Below are positions 1-5,740 of a stretch of 16,125 bases of DNA, one piece after another (the first letter of the stretch is position 1; each line of letters begins with the position of its first letter). A model generated the notes under the pieces. It worked only from the letters and a program-made list of their open reading frames with translations, ran no database searches and was not told where the DNA came from. A program made the translations under genes and the position numbers. This DNA comes from Bacteroidales bacterium (GTDB lineage Bacteria > Bacteroidota > Bacteroidia > Bacteroidales > UBA3663). The stretch lies in contig SFEH01000038.1 of assembly GCA_004557315.1 (NCBI GenBank), positions 1 to 16,125 of the forward strand, written 5' to 3'.

Positions 1-60
1 TACAAAACTCATTATTTTACTTAGTTTTCAAAGATCATTTCAATCGCATTTCCTGCGGTT
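1..60 (-). other. Probable rRNA-operon leader (or 16S-23S spacer) motif, running off the left edge
   Basis: Read on the minus strand, bases about 12-36 give GATCTTTGAAAACTAAGTAA. This closely resembles the CTTTGAAAACT leader/antitermination motif found upstream of rRNA genes in low-GC Gram-positive bacteria. Two well-formed promoters stand just upstream on the same strand. No rRNA gene sequence is inside the window, so the operon itself is inferred to lie beyond base 1. A stable RNA or another highly expressed gene is also possible. Confidence 0.5.
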
Positions 61-68
61 GCTCATAT

Positions 69-97
69 AATATAGCATTTTCATAATTCAATGTCAA
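69..97 (-). promoter_or_regulatory. Sigma-A-type promoter (proximal of a tandem pair)
   Basis: On the minus strand a perfect TTGACA (92-97) is followed after exactly 17 bases by TATATT (69-74). It reads towards base 1, just upstream of the rRNA-leader-like motif. A consensus -35 with ideal spacing suits a strong, growth-regulated promoter in a Firmicutes-type genome and is unlike the TAnnTTTG promoters in the right-hand part of the window. Confidence 0.65.
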
Positions 98-222
98 CAC
101 ATTTTTTAAAAATTATATTTTTTTTTGACATTTTTTATTTTTTTAAGAACTCTCGATAAAAAAATAATTTTTTACAACATAAATGCTATGTATTTTGCTG
201 TTTTTCTCAAACAACGAGATAT

Positions 223-251
223 ATAATAGCACAAGGAAATTTAAATGTAAA
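223..251 (-). promoter_or_regulatory. Sigma-A-type promoter (distal of a tandem pair)
   Basis: On the minus strand TTTACA (246-251) is followed after 17 bases by TATTAT (223-228). Together with the promoter at 69-97 it forms a tandem arrangement about 150 bases apart, common upstream of rRNA operons in low-GC Gram-positive bacteria. No open reading frame lies between the two. The rest of the gene-free stretch 98-308 is AT-rich and shows nothing else I can support. Confidence 0.5.
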
Positions 252-308
252 TACTTTTTTAAATTTTTTTTAAAAAACTTTACTAATTATAATATATGTA
301 AAATAAAA

Positions 309-336
309 GAAAAAATCACTTAAATCAGTGATTTTC
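309..336 (-). terminator. Intrinsic terminator of the DUF402 gene
   Basis: A perfect 9-bp stem, AAAATCACT (312-320) with AGTGATTTT (327-335), encloses a 6-base loop. On the minus strand it is followed by a T-rich tract (bases 300-311). The gene's stop codon (325-327) lies at the loop edge of the hairpin, as is usual for compact AT-rich genomes. Confidence 0.8.
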
Positions 337-858
337 TTGAATATTTTTAAATATTTTATAATAATATTCAATAATCTGAGTATCAAATGGAAATTCACCT
401 GCTTTTTTCATTTCTATCAAAGATGATAATTCTTCTTTAATAATATAATTAACTTCTCGTGAATATCTCATTAATTTTTTATGATAGTTATATTCGTTTC
501 GATCTAATATTTTAAATGCACCATCATTAAATACTCTTAAATCCAAATCATAATCAATATACTTTATAACACTACCATCAATAACATAAGGACTAGCAAT
601 ATTACAATAATAAAATATTCCATTACATTTTAGCTGAGCAATTATATTAAACCACCTTTTTTTATAAAAGAACATTATTGCTGGCTCTTTTGTATGCCAA
701 GTTCTTCCATCCTGTTTAGTAACTAAAACATTTTCATTACCTAAAACAATAAAATCATCATTTATTTCCAACACAATGGCTGATTTCCAAGATTTATGGA
801 TTACACCATTATGTTTATAGCAATGAATAACAAGTGTGTCTCCAACTTTAATGTTCAT
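325..858 (-). CDS. DUF402 domain protein, Ntdp-like nucleoside tri-/diphosphatase
   Basis: The 177-residue product matches in length and layout the Firmicutes DUF402 family (Bacillus YgaC, Staphylococcus Ntdp), whose characterised members are metal-dependent nucleoside tri- and diphosphate phosphatases. Visible family blocks are the N-terminal SYKH-like segment (CYKHNGVIHKSW, residues 13-24), DGRTWHTKEPAIMFFY (50-65), FYYCNIASP (82-90) and the acidic YIDYDLDLRVF (100-110). That acidic block supplies the Asp residues thought to bind metal. The ATG at 856-858 is preceded by a good Shine-Dalgarno sequence (AGAGGTG) at normal spacing, unlike the Bacteroidales genes further right. It sits downstream of an S41 peptidase fragment on the same strand. 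Base composition and ribosome site both point to a low-GC Gram-positive origin. The enzymatic role comes from the family and is not shown here. Confidence 0.85.
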   Translation of the reverse strand: MNIKVGDTLVIHCYKHNGVIHKSWKSAIVLEINDDFIVLGNENVLVTKQDGRTWHTKEPAIMFFYKKRWFNIIAQLKCNGIFYYCNIASPYVIDGSVIKYIDYDLDLRVFNDGAFKILDRNEYNYHKKLMRYSREVNYIIKEELSSLIEMKKAGEFPFDTQIIEYYYKIFKNIQENH

Positions 859-879
859 AAGACACCTCTTTCTAAAGAT

Positions 880-888
880 ATTTTACCA
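880..888 (-). promoter_or_regulatory. Possible extended -10 promoter for the DUF402 gene
   Basis: On the minus strand TGGTAAAAT (880-888) forms an extended -10 element. It would start transcription some 15 bases upstream of the ATG at 858, leaving room for the Shine-Dalgarno site. No convincing -35 hexamer is visible at 17 bases, so the call is tentative. Confidence 0.35.
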
Positions 889-936
889 CAACATCAATAA
901 AAATAAAATTATTTATATATTTCAGTGTAAACTAAT

Positions 937-964
937 AAAAAATGTAACAATTTAGTTACATTTT
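937..964 (-). terminator. Intrinsic terminator after the S41 peptidase fragment
   Basis: A perfect 10-bp stem, AAAATGTAAC (939-948) with GTTACATTTT (955-964), encloses a 6-base loop. On the minus strand a T-rich run follows (complement of 934-942). It lies 18 bases past the stop codon at 983-985, so it would end transcription of the peptidase before the DUF402 gene. Confidence 0.8.
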
Positions 965-982
965 AAAAATAACTTTTGAAAT

Positions 983-1600
983 TTATTTTTTAAACAAATT
1001 AATAGCATAATTTAATTGTTCATCAGAATCTTTAACTTCAATATCAGGTTTAATACCAACACCATTGATGCTATTTCCCTTTGGACTTAACCAATAAGCA
1101 GTAGTATATTTTACCATAGCACCACTAGATAAAATATCCTTTTCTTGTACAGTTCCTTTTCCGTATGATTTAACCCCGATTATGGTTGCATTAGCACTCT
1201 CTTTTAAGGCTAAAGTAAGAACTTCAGAAGCAGATGCACTAAATCCATTGATAAGCACAGAAACACCTTTGAAAGGTTTTAAAATACCGCTTTTAGCATT
1301 ATACTTAGTTATTTTATTATTCTTATTTTTTAATTGATATATTGGCTTGCCTTTAGCAATAAAATAATCTGCAATTTCATAGGCTGAACTCAAATAACCA
1401 CCTGTATTATTTCTAACATCAACAACAATTGAATCAATATTACTACCAAAATCATTTATTTTATTTTTTACTTGTTTACTTGTTGTTGCAGAAAACGTTT
1501 GTATTTGAATATATCCAACATTTCCATATTCTTCAGAAACTACTGAGTCTATTGTAACATTTTTTCTTTTTAAAGTTATTTCATATTCTTTATTATTTAG
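983..1600 (-). pseudogene. S41 carboxy-terminal processing peptidase (CtpA/CtpB type), 5'-truncated at the RE1 junction
   Basis: The frame encodes the last quarter of a PDZ domain plus the complete S41 protease core, about 205 residues, ending KK at 983. Clear family marks are YIQIQTFS, VVDVRNNTGGYL, the nucleophile block GFSASASEV and the lysine block SYGKGTVQ. Serine and lysine of the dyad are both present, and their 25-residue spacing equals that of E. coli Prc. The GVGIKPDIEV tail is also typical. Signal or membrane segment and most of the PDZ domain (around 170 residues) are missing. Homology stops at about base 1600, where RE1 starts. The frame stays open through the repeat to an ATG at 1861, but those 88 residues are low-complexity translation of the repeat and not protein homology. 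Its AT-richness matches the DUF402 gene and contrasts with everything to the right. It is either cut by an assembly misjoin or is a gene broken by recombination. Confidence 0.8.
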
Positions 1601-1812
1601 GGGAGATAAAGGAGATAAAGAAGATAAAGAAGATAAAGACAATAGTTGCATTGTCATTCTCTTTGGGAAGTTAAAGGAGATAAAGAAGTTAAAGAAGATA
1701 AAGACAATAGTTGCATTGTCGTTTTCTATTGGGTGATAAAGGAGATAACATTCATTGTGACAAACTTCATTTGTCTTTATCTTCTTTAACTTCTTTATCT
1801 CCTTTATCTCCC
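1600..1812 (+). repeat. RE1: intergenic inverted array of 9-bp units, composite with two left arms
   Basis: Left arm A1 (1600-1638) and second left arm A2 (1665-1703) are tandem 9-bp units (GGAGATAAA, GAAGATAAA, GAAGTTAAA). Each is followed by GACAATAGTTGCATTGTC (1638-1655 and 1703-1720). The right arm (1775-1812) is the reverse complement; at least 28 consecutive bases pair perfectly with A2. The 55-base stretch between the second GACAAT hairpin and the right arm ends in GACAAACTTCATTTGTC (1759-1775). A2 is preceded by TTCTCTTTGGG, the same bases that precede the left arm of RE2, so RE1 looks like one element joined into or recombined with another. It marks the exact limit between AT-rich and Bacteroidales DNA. 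Confidence 0.9.
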
Positions 1813-1830
1813 TATTACAATTATCATGTG

Positions 1831-1862
1831 CAAAGATAATGTGTTTTGACGGACTTGCCAAA
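1831..1862 (-). promoter_or_regulatory. Bacteroidetes-type promoter reading left into RE1
   Basis: On the minus strand TTTG (1859-1862) is followed after 20 bases by TATCTTTG (1831-1838), a full match to the Bacteroidetes sigma-ABfr pattern of a -33 TTTG box and a -7 TAnnTTTG box. It lies just beyond the stop of the outer-membrane protein gene and points through RE1 into the truncated peptidase. The native Bacteroidales gene it once drove should lie left of RE1 and is absent here, which supports a chimeric join. A small hairpin, ATTATC/GATAAT (1820-1840), overlaps it. Confidence 0.55.
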
Positions 1863-1886
1863 CTTATTGCTAAAAAACGTTATTTA

Positions 1887-3794
1887 TTATAGCTTTACGC
1901 GTAGCTGGAGCCATAGGTTGTATTGATTTTGACCCCATATCTGCTGTAGTCCACTGCTGATATGGTCGCGGTCGAGATAGTGGTAGAGGGCATATTTGAG
2001 TTCGGCAACGAGGTGCTGACCGATATGGTAGGAGGCGGTGCAGGAGGCGCGGATGCCTTTGCCATAGAGCATGGGAATGGAGAAGCCGTATAGGACGTTC
2101 TTCTCGCTGAGATAAAGGCGGGTCTTGTAGTCGGGAGCATTGAACCAGCAGCCTTGCAGTTCGGCTGACAGTGGGTGACCCTCGCGCTGCCAGGCTATGG
2201 CTTGGGCTACGGCATAGCCAAACTTAGGTGCTTCTACAGCAGAAGTTTCTGCGGCTCTACTGCCTGCTGCCGCCTTATCTTCAGAACCCCTATCTTCAAA
2301 AACCTTGTCTTCAGAAGCCTTGTCATAATAAGGCACAAAGACCTTGCATCGCACTTGCGTCTTGAGCTTGAGAGCATCGAAGAAGAGATAGGAAACGACA
2401 GCATCGAGGCTGTGGCTGATGTCTTTCTTCGACTTCAGGCGATAGGTGAGGCGCATGTTGAGGTTGCGCTTGGCATACTGTGCCGAAATGCGCGTGTCGA
2501 AGCAGGAGAAGGCTTGGTCGAAGCCATATTGCACTGTGGCGAAATGGAAATAGTCGGCAGAGAGGGTCATCAGCCAATAGGGCAGGGGAGAGCCTGTGAG
2601 GGTGAGGGTTGCGCCTTGTTCGCCCTGCATGCTGCTGCTCTCTGATACGGTCGATGCGTAGAGCTGCTGATATTGGCGGCTAAAGTAACGATAGGAAAGT
2701 GCTGCCTTCCAGTCTTCGCCTATGGTGTGGCTGATTTGATTGACTGTGGCAAGGTTGAGACTCTGGTCGAAGGCGGTCTCGCCTCGCAATTCGAAGCCGA
2801 AGCGACGTGCGTGATAGTCGATTGAGCCTTGTAGCAGCTCTTGTCCACGAAAATAATTAATATTGTACGCGCGTATGGGGCGATAGAAGATGTGGGAGAA
2901 GCGTGTGTAGAGCAGGTTTGCTCCAATGTTGTACCAGTTGCCAGCGAATGAGAGGTGCAAGCCTGTGTTGAATACCGAGGCAGCATTACGCTTGCGAGTC
3001 TCTCCGATGGTGCGGTGATAGCCATCGGTAGGGATGCTCGTGATGGTGTCTTCGCTGACCGAGGCATCGATCAGCTTGTATGAGACGAAAGGGATGACCG
3101 ACACCTTGCCCATGCGCACATCGGCAACTGCTCCCTGCATGCGGTTGTATTGGTCGGTCGAAGAATGAGGTGAGACGGTAGTGCCGCTTGTCATGAATGC
3201 GTCGGACTGGATGTTCTTGCCCAATGAGAATGACTGATTGAGGATCAGCCCAGAACCAAGACGGAGGCGGTAGTTGCCGACGATGGCTTTTGCCAGCCTG
3301 AAGCGCCTGCCTTGCTTCATTGCTGCAGGAATGGGCGAATAGGACAGATAGCCGCTGTAGCTGTCGAACGATGGGAAGCGATGGCGGAACTTCTCACCAG
3401 CGTCCTTGTCGAGCGCAAGGCCTGCCGCCCACTCCTTACCGTATTGCAGTTTGTAGCGCACGGTGTGGTTCCACATGTCGCCACGATAAGCCTTGCCATC
3501 GGCTATCTTGTCGGCAGTGACGTTGTGGTAGCCCTCGCGGATGTTGAGGCAGGCATTGCTGCTCAGGATGATGTTCTGGCGGATGCGCACGGGGAAGATT
3601 GTGTCACTGCGATTGAGCTCGAGATCGCCAAGCATCTCCATGAGACGGCCATAGGAAGCCTCGCTGAAACTGTCGGCATCGATGAGCGAAAGTACCTGTT
3701 CTTGCCAATCGGAGATTGAATCTTGTTGGCCATAGACACTTGAAGAGGAAAACAATAGGTAAAAAATCATTAAAAAAATGGTGAATTTACTCAT
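1887..3794 (-). CDS. Outer-membrane beta-barrel protein (Bacteroidales HhH-barrel relative)
   Basis: The 635-residue product starts with a signal peptide (MSKFTIFLMIFYLL..., cleavage near SVYG-QQ, residue 23). The rest is alternating polar and aromatic residues typical of an outer-membrane beta-barrel, ending in aromatic/basic strands (LWLQLRVKL). Residues around 85-110 (GYHNVTADKIADGKAYRGD) and the PHSSTDQYN segment match a Bacteroidales family usually annotated as helix-hairpin-helix outer-membrane proteins. Those have helix-hairpin-helix repeats between the signal peptide and the barrel, but here only some 40 residues separate them, so that module seems absent. The frame is open 57 codons further upstream, but that extension is low-complexity, lacks a signal sequence and overlaps the divergent gene, so the ATG at 3792-3794 is preferred. 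A charged tandem repeat (EDK-rich, about residues 522-540) probably sits in a loop. The ligand or function is unknown. Confidence 0.75.
   Translation of the reverse strand: MSKFTIFLMIFYLLFSSSSVYGQQDSISDWQEQVLSLIDADSFSEASYGRLMEMLGDLELNRSDTIFPVRIRQNIILSSNACLNIREGYHNVTADKIADGKAYRGDMWNHTVRYKLQYGKEWAAGLALDKDAGEKFRHRFPSFDSYSGYLSYSPIPAAMKQGRRFRLAKAIVGNYRLRLGSGLILNQSFSLGKNIQSDAFMTSGTTVSPHSSTDQYNRMQGAVADVRMGKVSVIPFVSYKLIDASVSEDTITSIPTDGYHRTIGETRKRNAASVFNTGLHLSFAGNWYNIGANLLYTRFSHIFYRPIRAYNINYFRGQELLQGSIDYHARRFGFELRGETAFDQSLNLATVNQISHTIGEDWKAALSYRYFSRQYQQLYASTVSESSSMQGEQGATLTLTGSPLPYWLMTLSADYFHFATVQYGFDQAFSCFDTRISAQYAKRNLNMRLTYRLKSKKDISHSLDAVVSYLFFDALKLKTQVRCKVFVPYYDKASEDKVFEDRGSEDKAAAGSRAAETSAVEAPKFGYAVAQAIAWQREGHPLSAELQGCWFNAPDYKTRLYLSEKNVLYGFSIPMLYGKGIRASCTASYHIGQHLVAELKYALYHYLDRDHISSGLQQIWGQNQYNLWLQLRVKL
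2272..2324 (-). repeat. In-frame 15-bp tandem repeat in the outer-membrane protein gene
   Basis: The TATCTTC/TGTCTTC motif recurs at 2276, 2291, 2306 and in part at 2321, exactly 15 bases apart, encoding KASED-KVFED-RGSED-KAA. The period keeps the reading frame. Such units can change copy number by slippage and alter the length of an extramembrane loop. The coding-strand units (GAAGATAAGG) resemble the class A repeat units, which may be chance. Confidence 0.7.
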
Positions 3795-3811
3795 AAGTGA
3801 TAATATTATGC

Positions 3812-3819
3812 TAACTTTG
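3812..3819 (+). promoter_or_regulatory. Bacteroidetes -7 box TAACTTTG of the DUF4294 gene
   Basis: TAACTTTG matches TAnnTTTG and ends only four bases before the GTG at 3824, so the transcript would begin about at the start codon. No clear -33 TTTG is visible. The gap to the divergent outer-membrane protein gene is only 29 bases. Confidence 0.5.
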
Positions 3820-3823
3820 TAGC

Positions 3824-4432
3824 GTGAAACGATTAGTTTTGACGATGATATGCTGCTGCCTGACCATGGCGGTCGTGCCTGAGCTGAAAGCCCAGGTGGA
3901 GAGTCATGTCCAGGAGGGAACCCTCCAGGCGTATGTCGATCCTGTGAAGAAGGATACGGTAGCAATAGTGCGATTGGGTCATGTCTATTGTTTCAATAAG
4001 AAGAAGTTTACATCACGGAAACGTGAATTGGCATATTGGCGTATGGTGAATGACGTCAAGAAGACATTGCCTATTGCCAAGGCTGCACGCGACCTGCTGG
4101 TACAGGTGTATGACACTATCCAGTTCATCCCGAAGGAGAAAGACCAGAGGAAATACTTCAAGCAACTGGAGAAGGACCTGTTTGCCCAGTATAAGCCTCA
4201 GCTCAAGAGGCTTAATTTCAGGCAGGGCAAGCTGTTAGTGAGACTGATTGACCGTGAGTGTAACAGGTCGTCGTATTCGCTTATCAGGGAGTTCCTTGGC
4301 AAGACCCGTGCCTTCTTCTGGCAAAGCTTCGGTGCGCTTTTTGGCGTGAGCCTAAAGGGCGTGTGGGAGCCTGACGGGAAAGACAAGGAACTCGAAGATA
4401 TATGTATTCAGGTTGAGCACGGGCTGCTGTGA
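3824..4432 (+). CDS. DUF4294 domain secreted protein
   Basis: The 202-residue product has a signal peptide (MKRLVLTMICCCLTMAVVPELKA-Q) and the body of the Bacteroidetes DUF4294 family. Visible blocks are VYCFNKKKFTSRKRELAYWRM (near residues 54-74), the VKKTLPIAKAARDLL helix, and the well-conserved LIDRECNRSSYSLIREFLG (near 144-162), followed by an FFWQSFGALFG segment. The family has no established function that I know of and is found across Bacteroidales as an envelope protein. Start: GTG at 3824 is the first possible codon after an in-frame stop at 3812 and supplies the positively charged signal n-region; the next ATG (3845) would remove it. The gene is transcribed divergently from the outer-membrane barrel gene and convergently towards glsB, with RE2 in between. 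Confidence 0.8.
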   Translation: MKRLVLTMICCCLTMAVVPELKAQVESHVQEGTLQAYVDPVKKDTVAIVRLGHVYCFNKKKFTSRKRELAYWRMVNDVKKTLPIAKAARDLLVQVYDTIQFIPKEKDQRKYFKQLEKDLFAQYKPQLKRLNFRQGKLLVRLIDRECNRSSYSLIREFLGKTRAFFWQSFGALFGVSLKGVWEPDGKDKELEDICIQVEHGLL

Positions 4433-4436
4433 AGGG

Positions 4437-4641
4437 GGTTCTCTTTGGGAAGTTAAAGGAGATAAAGAAGTTACAGAAGATAAAGACAATAGTGGCATTG
4501 TCGTTTCCTATTGTGGAGATAAAGGTGATAACATTCCTTGTGACAAACTTCATTTGTCTTTATCTCCTTTAACTTCTTTATCTTCTTTATCTCCTTTAAC
4601 TTCTTTATCTTCTTTATCTCCTTTAACTTCTTTATCTTCCC
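4437..4641 (+). repeat. RE2: intergenic inverted array of 9-bp units with a long right arm
   Basis: Left arm 4447-4485 (9-bp units, purine strand) is followed by GACAATAGTGGCATTGTC (4485-4502), then a spacer, then GACAAACTTCATTTGTC (4542-4558), then a right arm (4558-4641) twice as long as the left. Read as purine strand, the right arm is three copies of a 27-base higher-order unit made of GAAGATAAA, GAAGTTAAA and GGAGATAAA. The element shares nearly its whole core and the preceding TTCTCTTTGGG with RE1. It fills the gap between convergent DUF4294 and glsB, and the TAA stop of glsB (4632-4634) lies within the right arm. Confidence 0.9.
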
Positions 4642-5588
4642 TCATCATCTGCATTGACCTCTTCAAGATACGTCTCGATATATCGCTTATGCTTCTCGGT
4701 TGCAATCTCATCGATCTTGATAAGGATACCCGACTCTTCGACATCGCCAAACTCATCGTTGATGGCGGTGCCGAACATCTTCATTGTAGGTGAAAGGCAC
4801 ATATAGGCATTGACGAGAGGTGGGATGTTGACGCCGAGCTTGCGCACCTCTGTGTTCAGGATCTTATAGTCATCGGCAAACGAGTCGTGGACGAAGAGTC
4901 GCTTCATGGCTTCTTCGTCGGTGTCGGTCTGCAGGGGATTGAATGGCCAGACGAGGTTGTCAGGGTCTGGGAAATGCTTCTTGAGGAAGTAGAGTATCAT
5001 GTTGCGCCCCTGGGGAGTGAACGACGGATACATGGTGAACTTGCCATAGAAGTAATGGGTGTTGGGATGGATGATGGAGAGGGCTCCGAGACCATCCCAG
5101 AGATTGTCGAGGGTAAACATGCCCTTGGCACCCGAGCGGCTTGACTGATGATCGACAATAACGAACGAGCGTCCGAGCTCGATCATCCTGGGCAGTATCT
5201 CAGCCTTGAACTTGTCGGAGTAGCCGAACATGTGGGAAGTGGCGAGGATCGGTTCTCCCTTGTCGTTCAGCCTGACGTTGGTGCCATGTATGTAGCGATA
5301 GCCTCCGAGTATCTGTTCGTCTTGCGGATTCCACACAATGAGCTGCCAGTATGGCTCGTCCATCGTGTCGAACTCGTCGATGTCGCATGCCAATCCAGTA
5401 CCGCCACCTGCCTCACGGAAGGCGATCTCACGAAGTCGTCCGACTTCGCTCATGAGATTAGGGCACTGATGCGCAGTGAAGATGTAAATGTCGTTTCCGC
5501 CCTTGCGTGCGTGACGCAGAAGGCGAGCGCTGTTCAGTTCTTCTTTCAATATCTCCTTGTCGATAGGAGCGATGATTTCTTCGAGCAT
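4632..5588 (-). CDS. glsB: Glycine N-acyltransferase-like GNAT protein (GlsB, glycine-lipid synthesis)
   Basis: The 318-residue protein belongs to the OlsB/hemolysin-like GNAT acyltransferases (N-terminal signature MSEVGRLREIAFREAGGGTG near residues 46-65, then a WQLIVWNP strand, GGYRYIHG and LGRSFVI). In Bacteroides thetaiotaomicron the GlsB enzyme N-acylates glycine with a 3-hydroxy fatty acid to give the monoacyl glycine lipid (commendamide), and GlsA adds the second acyl chain. A PlsC-type gene fitting GlsA lies directly upstream on the same strand, which supports this pair. The proteins act at the inner face of the cytoplasmic membrane. The start codon (5586-5588) lies only a few bases past the left arm of RE3, so the ribosome-entry region is repeat sequence. 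The last two sense codons and the TAA stop lie in the right arm of RE2. Confidence 0.8.
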   Translation of the reverse strand: MLEEIIAPIDKEILKEELNSARLLRHARKGGNDIYIFTAHQCPNLMSEVGRLREIAFREAGGGTGLACDIDEFDTMDEPYWQLIVWNPQDEQILGGYRYIHGTNVRLNDKGEPILATSHMFGYSDKFKAEILPRMIELGRSFVIVDHQSSRSGAKGMFTLDNLWDGLGALSIIHPNTHYFYGKFTMYPSFTPQGRNMILYFLKKHFPDPDNLVWPFNPLQTDTDEEAMKRLFVHDSFADDYKILNTEVRKLGVNIPPLVNAYMCLSPTMKMFGTAINDEFGDVEESGILIKIDEIATEKHKRYIETYLEEVNADDEGR

Positions 5589-5594
5589 TTGTTT

Positions 5595-5740
5595 TGAGGT
5601 TTTTAGGTTTTGAGGTTTTAAGGTTTTTAGGTTTTTAGGTTTTTAGGTTTTGAGGTTAGGCTTCGCGCTGGCAAAAACCTTACAACCTTATGACCTTACA
5701 ACCTTATAACCTTATAACCTTACAACCTTATAACCTTAAT
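5595..5740 (+). repeat. RE3: intergenic inverted array of 8-bp units (AGGTTTTT-type)
   Basis: Left arm: eight AGGTT-starting units exactly 8 bases apart (starts 5597, 5605, 5613, 5621, 5629, 5637, 5645, 5653). Right arm: eight ACCTT units exactly 8 bases apart (starts 5677, 5685, 5693, 5701, 5709, 5717, 5725, 5733), with CA, TG and TA variants at their ends. A 19-base centre separates the arms. The AGGTT and AACCT cores are complementary but the remaining bases of each unit differ, so pairing is regular and imperfect. The element lies between glsA and glsB, and the glsA stop (5736-5738) overlaps the right-arm end. Confidence 0.9.

Noticed and set aside
125..130. Plus-strand TTGACA as a promoter
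   Set aside because: No -10 hexamer at suitable spacing follows, and no plus-strand gene lies downstream.
1600..1861. Continuous reading frame linking the S41 peptidase to an ATG at 1861, as if a fused protein
   Set aside because: The 88 extra residues are direct translation of RE1 (EIKEIKKLKK and SLSSLSPL runs). The ATG lies upstream of the predicted transcript start, and the homology to S41 ends at the junction.
3795..3965. 57-codon N-terminal extension of the outer-membrane protein
   Set aside because: It overlaps the divergent DUF4294 gene, has no homology and would bury the clear signal peptide that starts at 3794.
4284..4793. Small frames over RE2 with SLSPLTSLSS or KEDKEVKGDK repeats
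   Set aside because: They are repeat translations; 9-bp units keep four of six frames open. No start context or conservation is expected.
5595..5740. CRISPR array
   Set aside because: Units are only 8 bases, contiguous and without unique spacers, and the arms are inverted. No cas genes are present.
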